This document shows positions 39,053 through 46,375 of a DNA stretch of 64,000 bases, one piece after another. Every line of letters starts with the position of its first letter. The stretch's first letter is position 1. The notes below the pieces were generated by a model, which saw only the letters and a list, made by a program, of their open reading frames with translations, did no database searches and was not told the origin of the DNA. The stretch comes from Amorphoplanes friuliensis DSM 7358 (GTDB lineage Bacteria > Actinomycetota > Actinomycetes > Mycobacteriales > Micromonosporaceae), in assembly GCF_000494755.1 (NCBI RefSeq), contig NC_022657.1, positions 1,251,501 through 1,315,500 of the forward strand, written 5' to 3'. The position numbers and the translations under genes were made by a program.

Positions 39053-39724
39053 TTGTCCGCCAAGCACTCCACCGCCTTCCCCCTGAGGCGGTACGGCTTC
39101 ATCGCCGGGGCAGCGACCCTCCTCGTGGTTCTGGTCGCCTGGGTGGCCGTGCGAGCGGTCGGGCCGGTGTCGCAGGACAACCGGACGCCGCTGATGATGC
39201 AGCCGACGATCCCGGTCGGGGACACGTCCTTTGCGCCGTCCCCGTCCGCGTCCCCGTCGCCCTCGCTGTCCCCGTCCCGCTCGCCTTCGCCCCGGTCGTC
39301 GCCCTCACCGTCGCGTTCCCGGTCGGCGTCAGCGTCGGCGTCGGCTTCCGTCTCTGTCTCGGCCTCCGACTCGGCCTCTCCCAAACCGACGCCCGCCCGT
39401 ACGACGTCGACGCCCGTTCCCGCCTCACTCAGCGCGCGGTACCAGGTCGGTGCCGGCTGGGACCGCGGCTTCGTCGGCTGGGTCCAGATCACCAACACCG
39501 GCCAGACAGCCGCCACCTGGACCGTGAAGATCAGCTACCCGTCCCGGGCCGGGGTACGCATCACCAACGTCTGGAACGCCCAGCGCGACGGAAGCTCCTT
39601 CACCGGCGGCCCCCTCGCCCCGGGCGCCTCAGCCAGCTTCGGCTTCGAAGCAACCAAGCAGGTCAGAGACAAGATCAGCCCCACCGCCTGCACGATCAAC
39701 GGCGCGCCGTGCCGCATGAGCTGA
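39053..39724 (+). CDS. Membrane-anchored Ser/Pro-rich protein with CBM2-like domain
   Basis: 223 residues: one transmembrane helix (~17-37), a ~75-residue Ser/Pro/Arg low-complexity stalk (SPSASPSPSLSPSRSP and relatives, ~60-118), and a C-terminal ~95-residue domain resembling cellulose-binding module family 2 (YQVGAGWDRGFVGWVQITNT, NVWNAQRDGSSF, LAPGASASFGFEA). Two Cys near the end may form a disulfide. It probably displays a carbohydrate-binding domain at the cell surface. TTG start with GAAGGGA upstream. Confidence 0.75.
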   Translation: MSAKHSTAFPLRRYGFIAGAATLLVVLVAWVAVRAVGPVSQDNRTPLMMQPTIPVGDTSFAPSPSASPSPSLSPSRSPSPRSSPSPSRSRSASASASASVSVSASDSASPKPTPARTTSTPVPASLSARYQVGAGWDRGFVGWVQITNTGQTAATWTVKISYPSRAGVRITNVWNAQRDGSSFTGGPLAPGASASFGFEATKQVRDKISPTACTINGAPCRMS

Positions 39725-39777
39725 TACCGGAATGAACTCCGGGCCCGGACACGTTAGAGTTGACGGGTACACAACTG

Positions 39778-40154
39778 GGGGGTGACTGGTTTCGACTTCG
39801 TACGTGGAGACAGGGGAAGCGAGCCGAGGAAGCCGACGTCGTCTCGAGAATCGGTCGTCGGAAATTTATAAGCGCCAAGCAGAATAGCGCTGACTCGTAC
39901 GCTCTCGCCGCCTGAGGCGAGTAGCTAGAGTCTGTCGGTCTGGGAGTTCCTCCGGCCCAGTAACCGGCATCAGCTAGGAGGATGGCCAACAGGACCCGGT
40001 CGCGGGGTCCTCACGGCGAGATTAATTAGCGACTGGGCCCGTCACGGCAACTCGCTCACGTGATTGCCGGGGCCGAGTAGAGACATAGTGAGCTGCGCTC
40101 GGAGAAGCCCTGACAAAACAACGAAGGACCCGGGTTCGATTCCCGGCACCTCCA
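39778..40154 (+). ncRNA. ssrA: Transfer-messenger RNA (tmRNA)
   Basis: The tRNA-like ends are clear: 5' GGGGGUG (39778) pairs with 3' CACCUCC before the discriminator A at 40154, and the T-arm is GGGTTCGATTCCC. CCA is not encoded. The tag frame runs 39874-39915: AKQNSADSYALAA then TGA, ending in the ALAA signal for ClpXP-type proteases. The tag is preceded by the usual A-rich resume region. Pseudoknot-forming GC segments occupy 39920-40080. Length is 377 nt. Confidence 0.95.
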
Positions 40155-40163
40155 CGAGGTCCT

Positions 40164-40204
40164 GAGGCCCTCCTGTCCGCGGAAAGCGCGGACTGGGGGG
40201 CCTC
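40164..40204 (+). terminator. tmRNA terminator
   Basis: A long stem GAGGCCCTCC..GTCCGCG / CGCGGAC..GGGGGGCCTC with a GAAA tetraloop, starting 10 nt after the mature tmRNA end. Confidence 0.85.
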
Positions 40205-40207
40205 GTC

Positions 40208-40467
40208 ATGTCTGCTCCGGGGGCCGAGCCCCCGGAAGCCCCACGGTGCGGCACGTTGCGCGTGATGGGTGGTAGCTCATGTTCGCTCCGAGGCCTAGCC
40301 TCCGGAAGCCCCCACGGTGCGGCGCGTTGCGCATGGCGGGGGTTGCTCTGCGCGGCGTTTGATGCCGCATGTTTGCTCCGGGGCCTAGCCTCCGGAAGCC
40401 CTCACGGTGCGGCACGTTGCGCATGGCGGATGGTTCCTTTGCGCGGCGTTCGGTGCCGCATATCTGC
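40208..40467. repeat. Three degenerate ~70-90-bp tandem repeats after ssrA
   Basis: The word GCTCCG..GGCC.AGCC..CGGAAGCCC followed by CACGGTGCGGC.CGTTGCGC occurs starting near 40214, 40285 and 40374, spaced 71 and 89 bp. A similar junction GCTCCC at 40466 begins the tmRNA-end duplicate. No coding sequence is evident. Confidence 0.75.
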
Positions 40468-40550
40468 TCCCGGCACCTCCACGAGGTTCTGAGGCCCTCT
40501 CTTTCGCGGAAGGCGCGGATCGGGGGGCCTCGTGATGTCTGCTCCGGGGT
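40468..40550 (+). repeat. Duplicate of tmRNA 3' end and terminator (att-like)
   Basis: Positions 40468-40487 repeat 40141-40160 exactly (the CCCGGCACCTCCACGAGG region). The following ~60 bp repeat the terminator with about ten changes. The terminator stem is weakened by these changes. tmRNA 3' ends are common integration sites for mobile elements, so this may be a relic att site; a simple tandem duplication is the alternative. No integrase is present. Confidence 0.7.
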
Positions 40551-40714
40551 CGAGTTCCGGGTTTCCCGCCGTGTTGCGGGTGGTGGGTGGTTGTTCTGGG
40601 CGGCGTTCGGTGGGGCTGATGCTGACTGGGTTGCATCGGCTGAATGGGTGGGCGCGGGCGACGATCGGCTATTTCTATGTGCGAGGGGGTGGGTGGGGCG
40701 CTTAGGAAGGACGC
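40551..40714. other. Short gene-free stretch before VOC gene
   Basis: Its first ~50 bp look like a further decayed copy of the sequence after 40223. The rest is G-rich leader ending at GAAGGA before the next ATG. Nothing else is recognised. Confidence 0.4.
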
Positions 40715-41434
40715 ATGAGCAACGAGGTGACCGTTCCACTGCTGCCCTGCGGGTCGATCGACGACATTGAGAACTTTTATGGGGTTCTTGGCTTCAGTAC
40801 TACGTACAAGCAGCGCAAACCCAACGCCGCGGTGGGTTTGCGGCGGGAGGATTTGCATCTGCAGTTTTTTGAGATTGCGGGGTTCGAGCCGGAGCAGTCC
40901 TACGGGTCCTGTCTTGTGCTCACCGAGGACATTGCGGGGCTGCACAGGGCTTTTGCTGCCGGCATGCGGGCCGCGTACGGGAAGGTTCTGGTGGCTGGGG
41001 TGCCTCGGATGACGCGGCCCCGGGCTCGGAAGAACGCCGACGGGGTGGGCGGGTTCAGCGTCGTTGATCCGGGCGGCAACTGGATTCGTGTTTTTCAGAA
41101 GCCCGACACGATGTCTGCGACGGCACCTGCGGCGGCCGGGCGACTTGCCAAAGCGTTGGCGAATGCCGTTGTGCTGGCTGACTCCAAGGGGGACGTGGGG
41201 CAGGCGGCCCGGATCCTCGACAGTGCGCTGGCTCGGCCGCAGGACGACGATGACCCCGTCACCCACGTCGAGGTTGTGGTGTACCGGGCGGAGCTGGCGA
41301 TCGCGCTCGATGACCGGGAGACCGCAGTGGAGATGCTGGCCCGGGTGGAGCGCATCGCGCTGAACGCCGACGAGACCGGGCGGGCGGCGCCCACCTTCGA
41401 GATCGCTGCCGACCTGGCAGCGGCGTTGCGCTGA
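40715..41434 (+). CDS. VOC (glyoxalase/bleomycin-resistance-like) protein with helical C-terminus
   Basis: 239 residues. Residues 1-128 form a VOC domain (VPLLPCGSIDDIENFYGVLG, then FSVVDPGGNWIRVFQ), usual for metal-dependent lyases, dioxygenases or drug-binding resistance proteins. Residues ~140-235 are an Ala-rich, TPR-like helical extension. Metal ligands cannot be assigned confidently. AGGAAGGA precedes the ATG. Function unknown beyond the fold. Confidence 0.8.
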   Translation: MSNEVTVPLLPCGSIDDIENFYGVLGFSTTYKQRKPNAAVGLRREDLHLQFFEIAGFEPEQSYGSCLVLTEDIAGLHRAFAAGMRAAYGKVLVAGVPRMTRPRARKNADGVGGFSVVDPGGNWIRVFQKPDTMSATAPAAAGRLAKALANAVVLADSKGDVGQAARILDSALARPQDDDDPVTHVEVVVYRAELAIALDDRETAVEMLARVERIALNADETGRAAPTFEIAADLAAALR

Positions 41435-41460
41435 GTCCAGGGGCTGCCGACACACGGCGG

Positions 41461-42147
41461 TCAGGTCAAGGGCCAACCGGTTTCCTTGGTACGGGTGGCC
41501 TTGTCGGAGCAGAAGTCGATGTGAGCCACGTGGGGCCAGAAGCCGGCTCGGAGGCGCGTCACGGTGCCGGTCGTGTCGGTTTCGAAGGCGTAGTGGAGCG
41601 ACGAGGCTGACGGTTCCGAGTCGGGGGAGTCGAGGTCGGTCACCCAGATGAGCTGGCCGCCCGCCCTCGAGGGGACGTCGCGGGCGTACACGGCGTTCTT
41701 GCCGTAGGCCTTGATGATGTCGTCGGTGGTGCTGCCCAGGCGGATGCCCTCGGTGGTGGCGGTGTCGGGCCGCTCCACGACGAAGGCGACCACGGCCAGA
41801 TCCGTGTTGGTGATGGCGGCTACGCCGAGGTCCTCGTTCGCGGCCAGGCCGCAGGTGTTCGTCTGGCCGGCGTTGAGGAAGTCGTGGTTGTCGAACGCGG
41901 CCTCCATGTCGGAGGTGCTGACGTCGAGGACCTGCCGGTTGAGTTCGAGGCCGGGGAGACCGTTCTGGGTGAGCACCAGGGCGGCGGAGCGCTGGGCGGG
42001 TTTGCTAACGGTCTGCTTCTTGGGGCGTGGTGCCGGGGGTGGGGGTGGCTCGTCTCCGCCTCCGGCTGCGCAGGCGCCCAGGACGATCGCCACGACCACC
42101 GCGGCGGCACTGACGGGTTTGCTGACGGTCATCGTTTTCCTCATCAC
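41461..42147 (-). CDS. Putative lipoprotein, unknown function
   Basis: 228 residues. The signal peptide ends at LGAC, a good lipobox (Cys ~26), followed by a Gly/Pro-rich linker with a polyproline run. The soluble part (~50-228) has TEGIRLGSTTDDIIKAYG, a motif seen in small secreted or lipoprotein domains of actinobacteria, and two Cys that may form a disulfide. No function is assigned. Divergent from the LuxR gene. Confidence 0.75.
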   Translation of the reverse strand: MMRKTMTVSKPVSAAAVVVAIVLGACAAGGGDEPPPPPAPRPKKQTVSKPAQRSAALVLTQNGLPGLELNRQVLDVSTSDMEAAFDNHDFLNAGQTNTCGLAANEDLGVAAITNTDLAVVAFVVERPDTATTEGIRLGSTTDDIIKAYGKNAVYARDVPSRAGGQLIWVTDLDSPDSEPSASSLHYAFETDTTGTVTRLRAGFWPHVAHIDFCSDKATRTKETGWPLT

Positions 42148-42207
42148 CGGACGGGAGCTGTCGGCTCAGTCTCGGGTTCGGTGCCCGCCGGGAAAATGCG
42201 TGGTTCT

Positions 42208-42231
42208 GCGTACGGTGCTGGGCCCGTACGC
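42208..42231 (+). promoter_or_regulatory. Inverted repeat just upstream of the LuxR gene
   Basis: GCGTACGG (42208-42215), 8-nt spacer, then CCGTACGC (42224-42231), ending 9 nt before the start codon. It may be an autoregulatory operator or a translational hairpin; no ribosome site stands out between it and the ATG. Confidence 0.4.
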
Positions 42232-42240
42232 TGGCGGTTG

Positions 42241-43047
42241 ATGTCTCTGTCCGGTGTGCAGATGGCCCTCGACGTGGCAGCTGTCGCGGCCGAGTGCCGC
42301 ACGGTGGGTGAGGTGCAGTCGCAGCTGCTGCCCGCCCTGGCCGCCGCCACCGGCGCCGAGATCGCGGTCTACCACCAGATCGCGCTGGGCCCGGAGCTGG
42401 AGGAGTACGGCGTTCCGTGGCCCGACCACGACTCGTTCGCCACGGTTCTCGAGCCTTACCCGGCCGTCATGCACGAGTCGCCGCTCATCCGGCATTTTGT
42501 CCGGCATCCCGGTCCCGGCGTCATCGGTGTTTCCGAGCTGGTGTCCCGGCGGGAGTGGCGGGAGAACGCCGTCTACCGGGAGTCGCTCCGGCACCTCGGT
42601 TTCGGTGACCAGCTGGCCCTGGTGTTCTCGCTCAACGACGGGAACGGGCACGCCATCACCCTCGGGCGGCAGGGGCGGGCCTTCAGCCGTCGCGAGGGTG
42701 ACCTGCTGCGGCTGGTCGAGCCGCACGTCCGCGCGGCCGTACGGCGTTCGCTGGAGGCGCCTGACGCCTACCGGGTGGTGCACACGCGGCGGCAGAGGGT
42801 GCGGTGGGCGGTGCGGTCAGGCCCGGCTATCGCCGCCGCCGGGACAGCTCCGGCCCTGACCGGCCGGGAGCTCGAAGTGCTGGCCCTGGTGGCGGGTGGC
42901 CTCTCCAACCAGCAGATCGGCCGCCGCCTCGGTCTGGCCCCGCGGACCGTCGACAAACACCTCGAGAACGCGTTCGGCAAGCTCGGTGCGCACAGCCGGG
43001 TCGAGGCCGTGGTGAACCTGCGCGTACGCATGGCTCACGTTCTCTAG
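42241..43047 (+). CDS. LuxR-family transcriptional regulator with GAF-like N-terminus
   Basis: 268 residues. Residues ~10-170 look like a small-ligand sensor domain (AAATGAEIAVYHQIALGP, NGHAITLGRQGRAFSRREGD). Residues ~200-262 are the LuxR helix-turn-helix: LTGRELEVLALVAGGLSNQQ, IGRRLGLAPRTVDKHLENAF. Start ATG 42241 was preferred over an upstream frame that is a shadow of the lipoprotein gene. The stop overlaps the convergent downstream gene by 3 nt. Target genes unknown. Confidence 0.88.
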   Translation: MSLSGVQMALDVAAVAAECRTVGEVQSQLLPALAAATGAEIAVYHQIALGPELEEYGVPWPDHDSFATVLEPYPAVMHESPLIRHFVRHPGPGVIGVSELVSRREWRENAVYRESLRHLGFGDQLALVFSLNDGNGHAITLGRQGRAFSRREGDLLRLVEPHVRAAVRRSLEAPDAYRVVHTRRQRVRWAVRSGPAIAAAGTAPALTGRELEVLALVAGGLSNQQIGRRLGLAPRTVDKHLENAFGKLGAHSRVEAVVNLRVRMAHVL

Positions 43048-43733
43048 TAGTTGCCGTTGTTCTGGAAGTTGGACCAGGCACCGCACGGGGTGTTGTAGCG
43101 GCCCTTGATGTAGCCCAGACCCCACTTGATCTGTGTGGCCGGGTTGGTCTTCCAGTCGGCGCCGGAGGAGGACATCTTCTTGCCCGGGAGGGCCTGCGGG
43201 ATGCCGTACGCGCCGGAGCTGCGGTTCTCGGCCCGGTAGTTCCAGCCGCTCTCGTGTTTCCACAGCTTGTCGAGGCAGGGGAACTGGTCGAGGCCGAAGC
43301 CCTTGTCCAGCATCAGGGCGCAGCCGATGGCGCGGCTGCCGCTGTAGTCGTTGCACGAGGAGGGGATGGGGCCGGCGTACGGGACGGGGCCGCCGTTCTC
43401 CAGGGCTTTCTTGCGGGCCGCGGCCGCCTTCTTCACGGCGATTGCACGAGCCTCGAGTTTTCTGCCCTTGGCGGCGGCTGACCGGGCCTCTGCGGTGGCC
43501 CTCTCGGCGGCGTTGCCCTCCGCCTGACGCTGCTGGGCGCGGGCGGCTGCGTGGGCGCCCTGGCGCAGCTTCAGCAGCTGCATGTCCGCGGCCTCGGCCT
43601 GGAGGACGTCGGGGGCGGCTGTGCCCGGCTCGGCCGAGGCGTTCTGGCCCAGGTAGATGCCGCCGACCAGGCCGGTGGCGAGCAGGCACACCGAGGCGAG
43701 CCGGATGCCGATCCGGCTCCAGAGCCGCTTCAC
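43044..43733 (-). CDS. Secreted lytic transglycosylase-like protein
   Basis: 229 residues: signal/anchor helix (~10-33), an Ala/Arg/Glu-rich coiled region (~45-115) and a C-terminal transglycosylase-like domain (~125-229). The motif KLWKHESGWNYRAENRSSGA places the catalytic Glu in HESGW, with AYGIPQALPG and WGLGYIKGRYN following. It probably cleaves peptidoglycan outside the cell. Convergent with, and slightly overlapping, the LuxR gene. Confidence 0.87.
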   Translation of the reverse strand: MKRLWSRIGIRLASVCLLATGLVGGIYLGQNASAEPGTAAPDVLQAEAADMQLLKLRQGAHAAARAQQRQAEGNAAERATAEARSAAAKGRKLEARAIAVKKAAAARKKALENGGPVPYAGPIPSSCNDYSGSRAIGCALMLDKGFGLDQFPCLDKLWKHESGWNYRAENRSSGAYGIPQALPGKKMSSSGADWKTNPATQIKWGLGYIKGRYNTPCGAWSNFQNNGNY

Positions 43734-43763
43734 GAGGTTTCCTCCGTCGGGGGGTTCGGGGGA

Positions 43764-44570
43764 TCAGGGAAGATCGAACGGGAGCTTGATGCCGTCGAGC
43801 GCGGTCCGGCACGAACAGGTGCGCTCGGCCGGCAGCCGGCCGACGGCATCCAGCAGCACGTCGCGGAGCTTGGCGGTGTTGTCGGCGAAGACCTTGAAGA
43901 CCTCCTCCTGGGTGACACCGTGGTCGCCCTCGACGCCCGCGTCAAGATCTGTGACAAGTGCGATCGCCGTGTAACAGAGAGCAAGCTCGCGGGCCAGGAC
44001 GGCTTCGGGGTGGCCCGTCATGTTGACGATGGCGCCGCCGATCGAGGTGAACCAGCGCGACTCGGCCCGCGTCGAGAACCGCGGACCCTCCACGACGATC
44101 ATGGTCCCGCCGTCGACCGGGCTCACCGTCTCACCGGCAGCCAGGACCGCCCGGCGGCCGTCCGGACAGTACGGGTCGGCGAACGAGACGTGCACCGCGC
44201 CGGAGTCGTAAAACGTCTGCTCACGCCCGCTGGTGCGATCGATGAGCTGGTCAGGGACCACAAAGGTGCCCGGTCCGAGCTCCGGCCGCAGGCCACCGAC
44301 CGCACACGGCGCGATGATCTGGCGTACGCCCAGCGAGCGCAACGCCCACAGATTGGCCCGGTAAGGGATCTTGTGCGGGGGGAACCGGTGATCACGACCG
44401 TGCCGGGGGAGGAACGCGACACGCCGCCCGCCGACGTCGGCAACAGTGATCGGATCCGACGGCTCACCGTAGGGCGTGGACACCTGATGTTCCGTCGCGC
44501 CGTCGAGGAGGGCGTACAGCCCGGATCCGCCGATGACGCCGATCTCCGCCTCTGGGGGTCGCTCGTTCAT
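43764..44570 (-). CDS. mtnP: S-methyl-5'-thioadenosine phosphorylase
   Basis: 268 residues of the PNP/MTAP family (type II). The phosphate loop is IGVIGGSGLY; also present are FLPRHGRDHRFPPHKIPYRA, the substrate site IVVEGPRFSTRAES, and MTGHPEAVLARE, the purine-binding region. It phosphorolyses methylthioadenosine to adenine for methionine salvage. The remaining salvage genes are not in the window. Confidence 0.92.
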   Translation of the reverse strand: MNERPPEAEIGVIGGSGLYALLDGATEHQVSTPYGEPSDPITVADVGGRRVAFLPRHGRDHRFPPHKIPYRANLWALRSLGVRQIIAPCAVGGLRPELGPGTFVVPDQLIDRTSGREQTFYDSGAVHVSFADPYCPDGRRAVLAAGETVSPVDGGTMIVVEGPRFSTRAESRWFTSIGGAIVNMTGHPEAVLARELALCYTAIALVTDLDAGVEGDHGVTQEEVFKVFADNTAKLRDVLLDAVGRLPAERTCSCRTALDGIKLPFDLP

Positions 44571-44695
44571 GCGCAGACCTTATCGGTGGCTTGAAACGCA
44601 AGCTAATGTGCCAAGCATGGCGTTGACCGAAGGCCTCGCGCGGCACAGGGTGGGCTGCCGTGTTCAGTGAAGAGCAGCGCATCGGAGGTCGGTCT

Positions 44696-45253
44696 ATGGA
44701 GTCGATGACCGGTCAGCTACTGGTCGCGACCCCGACCCTCAAAGACCCCAACTTCGACCGTACGGTCGTGCTGCTCGTCGCCCACGAAACCGGCGGCGCC
44801 CTGGGCGTGGTGCTGAACCGCGCGACCGAGGTGCCCGTCGCCGACGTCCTGGGCAACTGGGGCGAACTCGCCGGCGACCCGGCCGTGCTCTTCGAGGGCG
44901 GCCCGGTCCAGCCCGAATCCGCTATCTGCCTGGCCCGGACACGCCCGCAGGTGAAAAAACGTGTGTCCGGCTTCCACCAGGTGTCCGGCGCCCTCGGCAC
45001 GGTCGACCTGTCCGCCGACCCCGACCGCCTCCGCGACAGCGTCGCGGGCATCCGGGTCTTCGCCGGATACTCGGGCTGGTCCCCCGGCCAGCTTGAGGAG
45101 GAGATCGCCGCGGGCTCGTGGTTCGTCTTCGACGCACTCCCGGGTGACCCGTTCGTCAGCCGCCCCGACGACCTGTGGGCCATGGTCCTGCGCCGCCAGG
45201 GCGACATCCTGGCCGCAGTCGCCCACTTCCCCCCGGACGTCTCCCTCAACTGA
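44696..45253 (+). CDS. YqgE/AlgH family protein
   Basis: 185 residues with the family core: GQLLVATPTLKDPNFDRTVV, LNRATEVPV, FEGGPVQPES and YSGWSPGQLEEEIAAGSWF. Function is unsettled (AlgH is linked to alginate regulation in Pseudomonas). The ATG at 44696 has GGAGG at 44684-44688; GTG 44660 and ATG 44705 are alternatives. It is followed by a hairpin and a tRNA gene. Confidence 0.92.
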   Translation: MESMTGQLLVATPTLKDPNFDRTVVLLVAHETGGALGVVLNRATEVPVADVLGNWGELAGDPAVLFEGGPVQPESAICLARTRPQVKKRVSGFHQVSGALGTVDLSADPDRLRDSVAGIRVFAGYSGWSPGQLEEEIAAGSWFVFDALPGDPFVSRPDDLWAMVLRRQGDILAAVAHFPPDVSLN

Positions 45254-45254
45254 C

Positions 45255-45275
45255 GCCCCCTCCGCACGAGGGGGC
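45255..45275 (+). terminator. Hairpin after YqgE/AlgH gene
   Basis: GCCCCCTC / GAGGGGGC, 8 bp with a 5-nt loop, directly after the stop codon. Confidence 0.65.
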
Positions 45276-45327
45276 CCGGGGAGTGTGTAATATTCCGTGA
45301 GTGCCCGGGGAGCCCCGGGGACGGCAA

Positions 45328-45400
45328 GGGGCTGTGGCGCAGCTGGTAGCGCACCACACTGGCAGTGTGGGGGTCAGGGGTTCGAGTCCCCTCAGCTCCA
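45328..45400 (+). tRNA. tRNA-Ala (anticodon GGC)
   Basis: A 73-nt cloverleaf: acceptor GGGGCTG/CAGCTCC, D-arm GCGCAGCTGGTAGCGC, anticodon loop CTGGCAG in the stem CACAC/GTGTG, T-arm GGGGTTCGAGTCCCC and discriminator A at 45400. CCA is not encoded (CCC follows). It reads GCC codons. Confidence 0.95.
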
Positions 45401-45409
45401 CCCTTGGAC

Positions 45410-45437
45410 AAAGGCTCGGCCATCGGCCGAGCCTTTC
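45410..45437 (+). terminator. Terminator after tRNA-Ala
   Basis: AAAGGCTCGGCC / GGCCGAGCCTTT, 12 bp with a 3-nt loop, then CTT. Confidence 0.85.
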
Positions 45438-45491
45438 TTGTTTGCCAGACCGCCTGACAGCGGATCCGTCGGCCGAGAGCGAAGTGACGCG

Positions 45492-46067
45492 ATGACCACC
45501 TCTGCCGGGTCTAGGACGCGGTTCAAGGCGTCGGTCTTCCTGAGCTATCCGAAGCCGTTCATGCAGCGTCAGCAGGCCTTCATCGAGCGCATCTGCGGAT
45601 ATCTCGACGACCGGGGCTTCAGTCCCCGCACCCTCGGAGTGACCGACTACGACCTCGATGCGCCGTTGAAGGCGGTTCGGCGGCTCATGCTGGAGTCCAA
45701 CGGCCTGATCACCGTGGCTTTCCGGCGGACGTATATCGAGAAGGGCACCGGGAACCACCGGACTGATCTCAGTGACCGGCAGAGTTACGAGGTCGACGGC
45801 AGGTGGACGACCAGCCCGTGGTCGCAGATCGAGCCGGCGATGGCGTACCAGCTCGGTCTGCCGATCCTGATCCTGCGGGAGGAGGGTGTGATCCCGGAGG
45901 GAATGCTGCAACGCGGCGTCGCCGGGATGTACATGCCCGAGTTCGATCTCGGTACGTCGCTCGACGACTATTTCGGCTCGCCGGAATGGAATGACGTGAT
46001 CTTCAAGTGGGAGGCGCAGGTCCGGACGGTTGTCGACCGGAAGGGATCGCCGCCCAAGCTCTACTGA
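45492..46067 (+). CDS. TIR/SLOG-like nucleotide-binding-fold protein of unknown function
   Basis: 191 residues with an alternating strand/helix pattern. It opens with SVFLSYPKPF near residue 13, as TIR-like domains do, and has IEPAMAYQLGLPILILREEG near 120-140, a helix-strand pair resembling the SLOG/TIR Rossmann-like core, with a glutamate (IEPA) that could be catalytic. No membrane segment, HTH or effector partner is present. Such stand-alone proteins often belong to immune or conflict systems, but I cannot show that here. It sits 92 nt after tRNA-Ala, a typical insertion spot. Start ATG 45492 lacks a strong ribosome site. Confidence 0.5.
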   Translation: MTTSAGSRTRFKASVFLSYPKPFMQRQQAFIERICGYLDDRGFSPRTLGVTDYDLDAPLKAVRRLMLESNGLITVAFRRTYIEKGTGNHRTDLSDRQSYEVDGRWTTSPWSQIEPAMAYQLGLPILILREEGVIPEGMLQRGVAGMYMPEFDLGTSLDDYFGSPEWNDVIFKWEAQVRTVVDRKGSPPKLY

Positions 46068-46081
46068 CCGGCGGCCGGACG

Positions 46082-46375
46082 TCACACCGTGAACGCGGGC
46101 AGCGAGACGTTCGTGAGTACGAAAGCGGCGCCGTGGGCTTCAGGGGTCCAGCCGGCGGCCAGGGCGTGGGTCACCAGCGTCCGGACGTCGTCGGCGGTGG
46201 GGTACGGGTAGGTCTGGTTCGGGCGTTCGTGGAGGTCGGCCTGGAGCGGGCGGCTGTTCTTGCCGGCGCCCCAGGCGCGGACCCGGATGAACCGACGGGT
46301 GCCCGCGTGGCGGACCTCCCCCTTCCAGGTGAAGACCCGGCCGTCCAGGTGCAGTCTCCGCAGCCGGGATTTCAT
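46082..46375 (-). CDS. Small protein coupled to an AfsR-like regulator, unknown
   Basis: 97 residues, basic (RLRRLHLDGRVFTWKGEVRH, RFIRVRAWGAGKNSRPLQAD), ending in a helical part TADDVRTLVTHALAAGWTPE. No domain recognised. Its ATG overlaps the stop of the regulator gene by 4 nt (ATGA), so it is translated with it. It may be a partner of the regulator or a metabolic accessory; I cannot tell. Confidence 0.65.
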   Translation of the reverse strand: MKSRLRRLHLDGRVFTWKGEVRHAGTRRFIRVRAWGAGKNSRPLQADLHERPNQTYPYPTADDVRTLVTHALAAGWTPEAHGAAFVLTNVSLPAFTV

